Source: Chitinophagales bacterium
GTDB lineage: Bacteria; Bacteroidota; Bacteroidia; Chitinophagales; Chitinophagaceae
Length of the DNA stretch: 64,000 nucleotides
Direction of reading: 5' to 3'
Assembly: GCA_017303835.1 (NCBI GenBank)
Contig: JAFLBI010000002.1
Location: 1-64,000, forward strand
Shown here: one piece after another, positions 28,398-36,858 of the stretch
Layout: the number at the start of each line of letters is the position of its first letter
Position numbering within the stretch: position 1 is the first letter of the stretch
Translations under genes and position numbers: made by a program
Notes under the pieces: model-generated
The model's database searches: none
Seen by the model: only the letters and a program-made list of their open reading frames with translations
What the model was told of the DNA's origin: nothing

Positions 28398-29276
28398 ATG
28401 AACGCGTTCACCATTAAGGATTTAGAAAACCTCTCAGGCATCAAAGCCCATACGATCCGTATTTGGGAGCAGCGTTACACGTTCCTGAATCCTCAGCGAA
28501 CAGAAACCAATATTCGTTACTATTCCAATGATGAGTTGAAGACGGTATTGAATATTGCTCTGCTGAACAAATACGGTTATAAGATTTCCCATATTGATAA
28601 GATGTCTGAAGAAGAGATGAAAGAGAAGATTCTCTCCTTGTCTCAGGCGCAGGCACAACAGGAACGTATTGTAAACGACTTGATCCACTACATGGTGGAC
28701 CTGCGTTTAGAAGAGTTCGAGTCCTCTTTGGACACATATATCATGGCCAAGGGCATCGAACGCACCATTACACAAATCATCTTCCCATTCCTTGAACGTA
28801 TTGGGATTCTTTGGATTACTAACCACGTAAATCCTGCTCAGGAGCACCTGGTAACCAATATTATACGTCAGAAATTGATTGTAGGTATCGAAAGTACCGT
28901 GAGTCATATCCAGATTAACAAAACCATTCTGCTCTTTTTACCAGAAGGTGAACACCATGAACTGGGTATACTCTTCATGTATTACTTATTAAAGAGTAGA
29001 GGCGTAAAGGTTTTATACCTTGGTGCTAATGTGCCAGTAAAAGATGTAGAGTATGTAGCTCAGCTGAAGAAGCCTGAGTTTCTATACACACACCTCACAT
29101 CTGTGGCGCATAATTTCAACTTTGAGCGCTTCCTTTCACATATCAGTACAAGGGTTTCAAGCACGCCATTGATCGTGTCTGGTTTGTTGACCCAGCAGTA
29201 TAAAAAGAAGGTTCCTGCCAATGTCAGTTTCAAGAAATCATTGGCCGATGTAATGGAGTACATTACCACGCTTTAA
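28398..29276 (+). CDS. CarH/LitR-like MerR regulator with B12-binding light-sensor domain
   Basis: A 292-residue regulator. Residues 1-70 form a MerR winged helix (FTIKDLENLSGIKAHTIRIW). A helical domain follows with the exact W-x9-EH motif of CarH photoreceptors (Trp139, Glu149, His150), and the Rossmann-like cobalamin domain has E-x-H-x-x-G (Glu185 to Gly190, axial His187) and THL at 231-233; the usual final GG is SG at 261-262. In characterised CarH proteins, adenosylcobalamin allows DNA binding in the dark and light breaks the complex, releasing carotenoid genes. Here the gene precedes an ECF sigma factor and the crt genes on the same strand, which fits that role. Light sensing by this protein is inferred, not shown. 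Confidence 0.85.
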   Translation: MNAFTIKDLENLSGIKAHTIRIWEQRYTFLNPQRTETNIRYYSNDELKTVLNIALLNKYGYKISHIDKMSEEEMKEKILSLSQAQAQQERIVNDLIHYMVDLRLEEFESSLDTYIMAKGIERTITQIIFPFLERIGILWITNHVNPAQEHLVTNIIRQKLIVGIESTVSHIQINKTILLFLPEGEHHELGILFMYYLLKSRGVKVLYLGANVPVKDVEYVAQLKKPEFLYTHLTSVAHNFNFERFLSHISTRVSSTPLIVSGLLTQQYKKKVPANVSFKKSLADVMEYITTL

Positions 29277-29300
29277 GCATTTCATAGCATATATCTTTTT

Positions 29301-29340
29301 GAGGATCAGTCGTAACTGGCTGATCCTCTTTGTTTTATTT
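29301..29340 (+). terminator. Intrinsic terminator after the CarH-like gene
   Basis: GAGGATCAG at 29301-29309 pairs with CTGATCCTC at 29320-29328, followed by TTTGTTTTATTTTTTTT. It separates the regulator from the sigma factor/crt operon, so the latter needs its own promoter. Confidence 0.85.
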
Positions 29341-29385
29341 TTTTTATGAAAAAATTAAACAAAAAATGCCTGTAGATACATTTGA

Positions 29386-29418
29386 ATGTTTAACTTCATT
29401 TCGTAAACAATTAAACAT
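29386..29418 (+). promoter_or_regulatory. Inverted repeat, candidate operator of the sigma/crt operon
   Basis: ATGTTTAA (29386-29393) and TTAAACAT (29411-29418) are perfect inverted copies separated by 17 bp, only 7 bp before the sigma factor ATG. A third copy, ATTAAACAAAA, lies at 29354-29364. The same TTAAAC core flanks the CarH-like gene promoter. A TTTG at 29381-29384 could be a -33 element, but no full TAnnTTTG follows. It is a candidate binding site for the MerR protein (inference). Confidence 0.45.
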
Positions 29419-29424
29419 AACTGT

Positions 29425-29925
29425 ATGTCTACGCACGAATTCAACCAAATGCTGATGAACAATACGGAGTTTCTTAAGCCCTTTGCTATTACCCTGACAC
29501 GTGATCAGGAAGCTGCAAAGGACCTGATGCAGGAGACCCTGTTCCGTGCACTGGCCAACCAGGAAAAGTACCATGTAGGTACCAATATCAAAGCCTGGTT
29601 GTATACCATCATGCGTAACATCTTTATCAATAATTATCGCCGCAAATCAAAGCAGCAGACAATTTTTGATAATACACCCAACGATTTTCTGATCAACACC
29701 AATGCAGGTGCGGTTTCAAACGAAGCTGTTGCCCGCATCAATATCAAGGAAATTCAGGCAGCCATTCAGGACTTGCCTGAGATTTTCAGAAATCCATTTT
29801 TATTATATTTTGAAGGATACAAGTACCATGAGATCGCAGAAATGTTGTGCGAGCCCTTGGGTACTATTAAAAGCAGAATTCACTTTGCACGCAAGCTGCT
29901 GAAAGAGCAGATACAGCGTTATTAA
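29425..29925 (+). CDS. ECF RNA polymerase sigma factor
   Basis: A 166-residue sigma-70 family factor of the ECF type. Region 2 covers about residues 20-75 (LTRDQEAAKDLMQETLFRAL, then NIKAWLYTIMRNIFINNYRR) and region 4 about 110-160 (LPEIFRNPFLLYFEGYKYHE, then EPLGTIKSRIHFARKLL). No anti-sigma gene is adjacent; the CarH-like regulator lies upstream behind a terminator, and crtI begins 24 bp downstream. It is probably the first gene of the crt operon and may direct its own and other light-responsive promoters (inference). Confidence 0.92.
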   Translation: MSTHEFNQMLMNNTEFLKPFAITLTRDQEAAKDLMQETLFRALANQEKYHVGTNIKAWLYTIMRNIFINNYRRKSKQQTIFDNTPNDFLINTNAGAVSNEAVARINIKEIQAAIQDLPEIFRNPFLLYFEGYKYHEIAEMLCEPLGTIKSRIHFARKLLKEQIQRY

Positions 29926-29949
29926 CCCTGTTTCACTTATCTTACTCCT

Positions 29950-31428
29950 GTGAAAAAAAAGCTGATCGTTATTGGCAGCGGCTTTGCCGGCTTGTCCGCT
30001 GCTTCATTTATGGCCAAGTATGGATGGGATGTTACTGTGCTGGAAAAGCATGCTGGTCCGGGTGGGCGCGCACGTCAACTCCATGCAGAAGGTTTTACAT
30101 TCGATATGGGCCCCAGCTGGTACTGGATGCCCGATGTATTTGAAAGATATTTTGCTCAGTTCGGCCACCAAGTAAGTGATTACTATACTTTAGACAGATT
30201 AGATCCATCTTATAGAGTTTACTGGCAGGATGGTCCTATGGATATTCCTGCAGACTACGAAGCACAGAAAGCCTTGTTCGAATCAATCGAACCAGGCGCA
30301 GCGCATCAGCTGGATCGTTTCATCCAGGAAGCGGCGTATAAATATGAAGTAGGTATCAATAAACTGGTTTTCAAGCCTGGTCAATCGCTCACAGAATTTT
30401 TGGATGCAGACCTCATTAGTGGTGTTTTTCGTTTGGATGTGTTTAATTCTATCAAAACCCATGTGGGCAAGCTGTTCCAGCATCCTAAGCTGCGTCAGTT
30501 ACTGGAATTTCCTGTTTTGTTTCTCGGGGCTTTGCCCGAAAAAACACCGGCACTGTATAGCCTGATGAACTATGCAGACATTAAAGGAGGTACTTGGTAT
30601 CCTCGTGGCGGTATGTACCAAATCGTGAATGGTATGTATCAAAATGCGTTGGAGCTTGGTGTGAAATTTCATTTTAACCAAGAAGTACAATCCATTCAGG
30701 TAAAATCAGGAAAAGCCACTGCAGTTCAAACTGCTGATGGTTTGTTTGAAGCAGATGTGCTGATCAGTGGTGCGGATTATCACCATACAGAAACTAAATT
30801 GTTGCCGGAAGCCTATCGCTCATATTCCAACAGCTATTGGGAAAGTCGCGTGATGGCACCTAGCTCATTGATTTATTATGTGGGCGTAAAAAAACGGCTG
30901 CATAATATGCTGCACCACTCCCTGTTCTTCGATACTTCTTTCGATATACATGGCAAGGAAATCTATGTGTCAAAATCATGGCCTGTAGATCCATTATTTT
31001 ATGTGAGTGCACCTTCTGTTACTGATACAACTGTAGCACCTGATGGTTATGAAAACCTATTCTTCCTCGTGCCTGTGGCAGCAGGGCTGGAGGGTGATAC
31101 CAATGAACTGAGGGATCGTTATTTTGTGCAAATACTAAAAAGGATGGAAGCCCATATCGGACAATCAGTTAGTGGCGATGTGATCTACTATAAATCCTTT
31201 GCAAGGCAGGATTTTGTGGATGAGTACCATTCCTTTAAAGGAAATGCCTATGGTTTAGCGAACACTTTACTGCAAACAGCTGTTTTAAAACCTGCCTGTC
31301 GCAGCAAAAAATTGGCTAATTTGTTCTACACAGGACAATTAACCGTACCTGGCCCGGGCGTACCACCCAGTTTGATTAGTGGAGAAGTGGTGGCCGGACA
31401 AGTTATCAAACACTTCGGCAGGCAATAA
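29950..31428 (+). CDS. crtI: Phytoene desaturase
   Basis: A 492-residue FAD-dependent CrtI-type desaturase that converts phytoene to lycopene in four desaturations at the membrane. The FAD-binding motif is VIGSGFAGLSAASFMAKYG, followed by LEKHAGPGGRARQ and FDMGPSWYWMPDVF; the C-terminus has LFYTGQLTVPGPGVPPSLIS. The start is GTG 29950, placed directly before the nucleotide-binding strand. It is followed 14 bp later by crtB. The second, more diverged desaturase downstream makes this one the likely phytoene desaturase. Confidence 0.93.
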   Translation: MKKKLIVIGSGFAGLSAASFMAKYGWDVTVLEKHAGPGGRARQLHAEGFTFDMGPSWYWMPDVFERYFAQFGHQVSDYYTLDRLDPSYRVYWQDGPMDIPADYEAQKALFESIEPGAAHQLDRFIQEAAYKYEVGINKLVFKPGQSLTEFLDADLISGVFRLDVFNSIKTHVGKLFQHPKLRQLLEFPVLFLGALPEKTPALYSLMNYADIKGGTWYPRGGMYQIVNGMYQNALELGVKFHFNQEVQSIQVKSGKATAVQTADGLFEADVLISGADYHHTETKLLPEAYRSYSNSYWESRVMAPSSLIYYVGVKKRLHNMLHHSLFFDTSFDIHGKEIYVSKSWPVDPLFYVSAPSVTDTTVAPDGYENLFFLVPVAAGLEGDTNELRDRYFVQILKRMEAHIGQSVSGDVIYYKSFARQDFVDEYHSFKGNAYGLANTLLQTAVLKPACRSKKLANLFYTGQLTVPGPGVPPSLISGEVVAGQVIKHFGRQ

Positions 31429-31442
31429 AAGATAGATAAATA

Positions 31443-32291
31443 GTGGCTATGACCAATATGCACCTTTTTCATGCGGTTAGCGAAGCATGCAGCAGGAATA
31501 CAACGGAGCAATACAGCACCAGTTTTTCCTCTGCTATCAAGCTATTGCATAGAGATCTGCGACAGCCGGTATTCAATATCTATGGTTTTGTACGCTTTGC
31601 GGATGAAATCGTGGATACATTCCATGACCACGATAAAGAACTATTGCTGAAAGAATTTAAAGATGCCACTTACGAAGCCATTGACAGAGGCATTAGTCTG
31701 AATCCGATTTTACATAGCTTTCAGCTTACTGTTAACAGATACAATATTGACCGTTCCCTGATTGATGCTTTTCTCTATAGTATGGAGCTGGATCTGGGTA
31801 AGAAAAAATACGATCGTGCCGGATATGAAGAATATATCTACGGCAGCGCAGAAGTAGTAGGCCTGATGTGCTTGTACATTTTCTGCGATGGTGATACCAA
31901 ATCTTACGAATACCTCAAACCTTTTGCGCGTAGTCTAGGGGCTGCGTTTCAGAAAGTCAATTTCCTGCGCGATCTGAAAGCTGATTATCAGGGCTTGGAT
32001 CGTGTGTATTTCCCGGGCTGCGATTTCAGAAACTTTACTGAGCAGGATAAGCTGCAGATTGAAGCAGATATCCAGCGCGATTTTGATCATGCATATGAAG
32101 GTATTTTGCAATTGCCCATCAAAGCCCGCTTTGGTGTGTATGTTGCGTATAAATATTATCTCTCGCTCTTCAAAAAAATCAAGAAGCTGCAGCCGCAGCG
32201 TATTATGGAAGAGCGTATCCGCATTCCCGATTACGGAAAAGCAGTGATTTTGGCCAAAGCCGGTATCAGGAGCCAGCTGAATATTTTATAG
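31443..32291 (+). CDS. crtB: Phytoene synthase (squalene/phytoene synthase family)
   Basis: A 282-residue trans-isoprenyl diphosphate synthase that condenses two geranylgeranyl diphosphates to phytoene. The two Mg-binding aspartate motifs are visible: DEIVD at about residues 54-58 and DLKADYQGLDRVYFP at about 177-191. The GTG at 31443 and the ATG at 31449 are both possible starts. The adjacent crtI argues for phytoene rather than squalene synthesis. No crtE (GGPP synthase) is present in the window, so the precursor must come from elsewhere. Confidence 0.93.
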   Translation: MAMTNMHLFHAVSEACSRNTTEQYSTSFSSAIKLLHRDLRQPVFNIYGFVRFADEIVDTFHDHDKELLLKEFKDATYEAIDRGISLNPILHSFQLTVNRYNIDRSLIDAFLYSMELDLGKKKYDRAGYEEYIYGSAEVVGLMCLYIFCDGDTKSYEYLKPFARSLGAAFQKVNFLRDLKADYQGLDRVYFPGCDFRNFTEQDKLQIEADIQRDFDHAYEGILQLPIKARFGVYVAYKYYLSLFKKIKKLQPQRIMEERIRIPDYGKAVILAKAGIRSQLNIL

Positions 32292-32300
32292 TTTCACGCC

Positions 32301-32846
32301 ATGGAACAGGTGATACTGGTGGATGAGCAAGACAGCCCCTGTGGGGTGATGGAAAAGATGCAGGCACATGAGGAGGCCAGGCTGCATCGTGCATTCAGCG
32401 TTTTCATTTTTGATCATGAAGGAAAAATGCTCTTACAACAAAGAGCATTTACCAAATACCATAGTGGCGGCTTATGGACCAATGCCTGTTGCAGTCACCC
32501 AAGACCAGAAGAAACCACACATGCTGCTGCCAGTAGAAGATTGCGTGAGGAGCTAGGCTTTGAAACCGCTATTCAAAAGATTTTTGATTTTACTTATAAA
32601 GCTGAATTTGACAATGGTTTAACCGAGCATGAATTTGACCATGTGTTTGTAGGATTATACCATTCCACCATGCAGCTGAATCCCGAGGAAGTGGCAGATA
32701 CTGTTTACCTAAGTATGGATGAAATCAGCACAGCTTTAAGTAATACGCCTGAGCAATATACTGCCTGGTTTCATATTGCATTTCCTAAAGTAGCGCATTG
32801 GTATCAGTCAAATTTTAGTGCCTATCTTACACAACAGCTTACCTGA
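32301..32846 (+). CDS. idi: Isopentenyl-diphosphate delta-isomerase, type 1
   Basis: A 181-residue Nudix-fold enzyme that interconverts IPP and DMAPP, supplying carotenoid precursors. The core has LHRAFSVFIFDHEGKML, the active-site cysteine in LWTNACCSHPRPEE (Cys63/64) and the Nudix-like RRLREELGF with the catalytic acids. The length is typical for the type 1 enzyme. It overlaps the next desaturase gene by one base (TGATG), placing it inside the crt operon. Confidence 0.95.
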   Translation: MEQVILVDEQDSPCGVMEKMQAHEEARLHRAFSVFIFDHEGKMLLQQRAFTKYHSGGLWTNACCSHPRPEETTHAAASRRLREELGFETAIQKIFDFTYKAEFDNGLTEHEFDHVFVGLYHSTMQLNPEEVADTVYLSMDEISTALSNTPEQYTAWFHIAFPKVAHWYQSNFSAYLTQQLT

Positions 32847-34339
32847 TGTCTGCACAAAAAGCCATAGTGATTGGTGCCGGTGTTGCCGGACTTGCATCGG
32901 CTATCCGATTAGCAAGCAAGGGTTTTGTAGTGGATGTATTTGAAAGAAATAATTATCCTGGTGGTAAGCTTAGTGCATTTACAATAAACGGCTATCAGTT
33001 TGATGCTGGTCCCAGCTTGTTCACCAATCCTGCTTTATTGCATGAGTTGTTTGCAGAAGCAGGCGAACCCATCGAGCAATACCTGCGCTATCAGAAACTG
33101 CCTATTGCTTGTAAGTATTTTTATGAAGATGGTGTTGAATTAAATGCATATACAGATGCGCACGCTTTTGCGGCAGAAGTAGAGCAACGTTTGGGCGAGC
33201 CAGCACAACATGTGTCGCAATACCTGAACAGCTCCAGTAATTTGTATGAACGTGTTGGAGAAATTTTCTTACGATACTCTTTACACAAACGTGCAACCCT
33301 GCGCAAAATCAACTGGCGTAGTGCATTATCGGCTGTAAAACCTAAACACCTGTTTCGGTCCATGCACCAGGTGAATCAACAAAGTTTTCGCTCACCACAT
33401 TTGGTGCAGTTATTCAATCGCTATGCTACGTATAATGGTAGTAATCCTTATAAAGCGCCGGGGATGTTGACCTTGATTCCGCATTTGGAGCATAATGATG
33501 GTACTTTCTATCCGGAGGGTGGCATGATAGCGATTACCAATGCGTTGTATCAGTTAGCCTTGAAAAAAGGAGTACAATTTCATTTTGGTACAGGTGTAGA
33601 CAGAATAATCAGAAAAGACAATCGTGTAATAGGTGTTGTTGCTAAAGGTGAGAATCATTTTGCAGATGCAGTATTGAGTAATGTAGACGCTTATTTTACC
33701 TATCAATATTTGCTAAAAGAACCTACAACAGCAAAGCGGGTACTCAAACAAGAGCGCAGCAGTAGTGCCTTGATTTTTTACTGGGGAATGAACCGTGAAT
33801 TTCCGCAACTGCATTTGCACAATATCTTTTTCTCTAAAGATTATGCAAAAGAGTTTGCGCATATTTTCCAGCATGGGTCTCTACATGATGATCCAACTGT
33901 CTATGTCAATATTACCAGCAAATGTGAACCTGGTGTACAAGCGCCAAAAGGAAAGGAAAATTGGTTTGTGATGGTGAATGTGCCTGCTAATAAGGGACAA
34001 GACTGGACGGCTTTGAAAGCTAAATGCAGACAAGCAGTCATCGATAAACTGTCGCGCCTATTGCAAACAGATATTGCATCATGTATTGAGGTAGAAGAGA
34101 CGCTCGATCCCGTAACCATTGAATCCAAAACAGGTTCTTATATGGGTTCCTTATATGGAACCAGTTCCAATAGTCGTATGGCCGCTTTTATGCGTCATCC
34201 GAATTTCAGTAAGCAAGTGAAGGGACTTTATTTCGCAGGAGGCACCGTGCATCCGGGAGGTGGTATCCCACTTTGCTTACAAAGTGCGGCCATTGCAACG
34301 GATATTACTGCAAAAGACTGTCAAAAGAAACAACATTGA
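32846..34339 (+). CDS. crtD: CrtD-like carotenoid 3,4-desaturase (CrtI family)
   Basis: A 497-residue FAD-dependent amine-oxidase-fold desaturase. The FAD motif is VIGAGVAGLASAIRLASKG, then FERNNYPGGKLSAFTINGY and FDAGPSLFTNPALLHELF; the C-terminus is LYFAGGTVHPGGGIPLCLQS. It is a paralogue of crtI; with cruF next to it, the likely role is desaturating the 1-hydroxylated psi end at C-3',4' (CrtD), inferred from context. The stop TGA shares bases with the TTG start chosen for cruF. It could alternatively act on other carotenoid intermediates. Confidence 0.82.
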   Translation: MSAQKAIVIGAGVAGLASAIRLASKGFVVDVFERNNYPGGKLSAFTINGYQFDAGPSLFTNPALLHELFAEAGEPIEQYLRYQKLPIACKYFYEDGVELNAYTDAHAFAAEVEQRLGEPAQHVSQYLNSSSNLYERVGEIFLRYSLHKRATLRKINWRSALSAVKPKHLFRSMHQVNQQSFRSPHLVQLFNRYATYNGSNPYKAPGMLTLIPHLEHNDGTFYPEGGMIAITNALYQLALKKGVQFHFGTGVDRIIRKDNRVIGVVAKGENHFADAVLSNVDAYFTYQYLLKEPTTAKRVLKQERSSSALIFYWGMNREFPQLHLHNIFFSKDYAKEFAHIFQHGSLHDDPTVYVNITSKCEPGVQAPKGKENWFVMVNVPANKGQDWTALKAKCRQAVIDKLSRLLQTDIASCIEVEETLDPVTIESKTGSYMGSLYGTSSNSRMAAFMRHPNFSKQVKGLYFAGGTVHPGGGIPLCLQSAAIATDITAKDCQKKQH

Positions 34340-35025
34340 TTCCGCAGAAACTGAAATATCAGCTTGCTTTATTTCTAGCCATTCTCTTTCATGTTTCCGG
34401 CTGTATCGGTATACTGTTCACACCCTATAAAGATTGGTTTGTACAGAATACATCATTGAACTTATTGCTCATGTTGGCTTTGCTAATCTGGGTACAGGAA
34501 GATAAGGATTGGCGTTTTTGGTTTTTCGCAATCTTGGCGTTTGCAACAGGTATGATTACTGAGATGATTGGCGTGAATACTGGCTTATTGTTTGGCAATT
34601 ATGCATATGGTGATGTGATGGGTGTTAAATGGAACGGAGTGCCTTTATTAATTGGTGTGAATTGGTTTGTGGTAGTCTTCTCAGCTGGTACCATTATGCA
34701 GCTAATGCATGATTGGGTAAGAAATCGGGTTGGACCAGATGCATGGAGTGAGAGCAGCATCTGGCAAACTGTCTCACTTTTATTGGATGGCGCTTTATTA
34801 GCCACTTTCTTCGATTGGATTATGGAACCCGTAGCCATGAAACTGGGTTTCTGGAATTGGAAAGACGCCCAGATTCCTTTCTATAATTATGTCTGCTGGT
34901 TTGTGATTAGTCTTTTATTATTAGTGGCTTTCCGCTACCTGAAACCTGAGCGTAACAACCAATTCGCACTACATTTGTTAATTATACAGGCATTGTTTTT
35001 CCTGACTTTAAGAACTTATCTATGA
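34336..35025 (+). CDS. cruF: Carotenoid 1,2-hydratase, CruF family (DUF422)
   Basis: A 229-residue integral membrane protein with about seven hydrophobic segments. TTG 34336 is chosen because it gives the TTGA coupling seen elsewhere in this window and removes a non-homologous 21-residue extension that would overlap crtD. The family signature is DWIMEPVAMKLGFWNWK followed by PFYNYVCWF. Characterised CruF proteins add water across the C-1',2' bond of psi-end carotenoids. The next gene, crtZ, overlaps by 4 bp (ATGA). The function is assigned from family plus operon context. Confidence 0.83.
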   Translation: MIPQKLKYQLALFLAILFHVSGCIGILFTPYKDWFVQNTSLNLLLMLALLIWVQEDKDWRFWFFAILAFATGMITEMIGVNTGLLFGNYAYGDVMGVKWNGVPLLIGVNWFVVVFSAGTIMQLMHDWVRNRVGPDAWSESSIWQTVSLLLDGALLATFFDWIMEPVAMKLGFWNWKDAQIPFYNYVCWFVISLLLLVAFRYLKPERNNQFALHLLIIQALFFLTLRTYL

Positions 35026-35501
35026 TACTCTGGTATGTTTTTGTGACATTGTTGACGTTTGCGGTAATGGAAGGCATCACCTGGTTAACACATAAATACG
35101 TGATGCATGGCTTTCTTTGGTATTTGCATGAAGACCATCACCAGCCACGTGGGCAGTTTTTTGAAAAGAACGATGCTTTCTTTCTGATTTTCGCTATCCC
35201 AAGCTGGCTCTGCATTATGCTTGGTTTACAAAATGGTGTGTATTGGGTGGCTGCAATTGGTTTTGGTATAGCCATGTATGGCTTTGCATATTTTCTGGTA
35301 CATGATGTGATTATTCACCAACGTTTCAAGTGGTTCACGCGCAGCAATAACCGCTATGTACGTGCTATTCGCTGGGCGCATAAAATGCACCACAAGCATA
35401 TTGATAAGGAGGATGGCGAAAGTTTCGGTATGCTCATTGTTGCTAAAAAGTACTGGGATAAAGTACGTCGCGATGAAGCGATGAAACAAGCTGCACAATA
35501 A
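35022..35501 (+). CDS. crtZ: Beta-carotene 3-hydroxylase
   Basis: A 159-residue di-iron membrane hydroxylase of the fatty acid hydroxylase superfamily. All histidine boxes are present: HKYVMH at 24-29, HEDHH at 36-40, HDVIIH at 94-99 and HKMHHKH at 120-126. It hydroxylates C-3 of beta-ionone rings. Membrane segments surround the boxes. ATGA overlap with cruF and a 4-bp gap to crtY place it in the operon. The size is normal. Confidence 0.94.
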   Translation: MILWYVFVTLLTFAVMEGITWLTHKYVMHGFLWYLHEDHHQPRGQFFEKNDAFFLIFAIPSWLCIMLGLQNGVYWVAAIGFGIAMYGFAYFLVHDVIIHQRFKWFTRSNNRYVRAIRWAHKMHHKHIDKEDGESFGMLIVAKKYWDKVRRDEAMKQAAQ

Positions 35502-35505
35502 TTCT

Positions 35506-36663
35506 TTGTCAAAGCAATACGATTATATCATCGCAGGAGCAGGTTGCGCAGGATTGAGTCTCGCTATGCGATTGGTACAAGATCCTGTTCTCAATAAAGC
35601 TTCTATATTACTTATTGATCATTCCTTTCAGCGTGGCAACGATAGAACCTGGTGTTTCTGGGAGGCCGGACAAGGTTTTTTTGAGTCAATCGTACATCAC
35701 CAATGGTCTACACTCCGAGTTGCTTCTAAGACAATTGATCTGAGTGCTTCTATTGCTCCTTATGCCTATAAGATGATTCGTGGCGAAGATTATTATGCCT
35801 ATTGCTTGAATGAACTGCGATCAAAATCGAATATTGAGCTTCGCACAGGAAAGATTACCGATGTTGGGGATACTGTTACTGGGGCTTTTGTAATTGTGGA
35901 TGGAGAAAGAATTGAAGCGAAATATGTGTTCAATTCGGTTTTACGTTCTTCAAGTGCGCAACTGGCAACAGCACAAAAGAAGCATCATTTGTTGCAACAC
36001 TTTAAAGGCTGGGTCATTCATACTGCTGAGCCCGTTTTCGATCCAACCCGCGCTACTTTTATGGACTTCACAGTGTCGCAGGGGCATGGTACAACATTTA
36101 TGTATGTATTGCCTACTTCTACAACAACTGCGCTGGTTGAGTATACTTTGTTTACAGAACAGTTGCTTGACGATGCAGCATACGATACGGCCTTAAAAAA
36201 CTATATCAGCGACCAACTAGGTATTCATTTATACACTATTGAGCATATTGAGTTTGGGATCATTCCTATGACCAATGCAGATTTTTCAAGTGGGTTGCAA
36301 CGGGTAATTAATCTAGGTGTTGCTGGTGGACAAGCCAAGCCAAGTTCGGGTTTTGCTTTTCAGTTCATACAACGAAGAACAGCCGCTATTACAGCACAAT
36401 TGGTGAAAGGTAAAGCGCCTGATCAACGATTGTCTTTGCAGGATAAGAAGTTTCTTTTGTACGACAGTACTTTATTGCATGTGTTAACGCGCAAGCAAAT
36501 GGCAGGTGATGCGGTGTTCTCCGCTATTTTTCAGAAGAATCCCATGCAGCGAGTGTTGCGGTTCTTGGAAAATCGATCAAGTTTAATAGATGATTTACAG
36601 ATTATGAGCAGCGTGCCTACGCGAATTTTTATGCCAGCTGCCATCAAAGAAATGCTTGCATAA
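35506..36663 (+). CDS. crtY: Lycopene beta-cyclase
   Basis: A 385-residue flavoprotein cyclase (Lycopene_cycl family) that closes beta-ionone rings on psi end groups. It has the dinucleotide motif IIAGAGCAGLSLAMRL, the family signature GNDRTWCFWEAG and, later, PTSTTTALVEYTLF and LGVAGGQAKPSSGFAF. The start is TTG 35506, immediately before the nucleotide-binding strand. It is the last gene of the crt operon; no clear terminator is seen after it, only 195 bp of AT-rich DNA before convergent genes. Confidence 0.92.
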   Translation: MSKQYDYIIAGAGCAGLSLAMRLVQDPVLNKASILLIDHSFQRGNDRTWCFWEAGQGFFESIVHHQWSTLRVASKTIDLSASIAPYAYKMIRGEDYYAYCLNELRSKSNIELRTGKITDVGDTVTGAFVIVDGERIEAKYVFNSVLRSSSAQLATAQKKHHLLQHFKGWVIHTAEPVFDPTRATFMDFTVSQGHGTTFMYVLPTSTTTALVEYTLFTEQLLDDAAYDTALKNYISDQLGIHLYTIEHIEFGIIPMTNADFSSGLQRVINLGVAGGQAKPSSGFAFQFIQRRTAAITAQLVKGKAPDQRLSLQDKKFLLYDSTLLHVLTRKQMAGDAVFSAIFQKNPMQRVLRFLENRSSLIDDLQIMSSVPTRIFMPAAIKEMLA

Positions 36664-36858
36664 AAAAGGTCGCCAAAACTTTTTTATGCAGTTTATTTAG
36701 GGTAAATCTCAATCGCATTTTATGTTATTGTTAAATAGTGGTGATATGGCTGTAAGCTAAATAAAACCATTTCTTATGTTTAAAAACAATTTCCATTCAT
36801 AAAATAATTAAAGGTGACAAGTAAGTCAACAGTATTTCATATTAAACTAGTCTTCAGC

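Noticed and set aside
34273-34335. Upstream ATG for cruF
   Set aside because: It adds 21 Cys/Lys-rich residues that overlap crtD; TTG 34336 gives the family N-terminus and a coupled junction.
29950-36663. Flexirubin-type pigment cluster
   Set aside because: The genes are isoprenoid carotenoid genes (crtI, crtB, idi, crtY, crtZ), not the aryl polyene synthases that make flexirubin.
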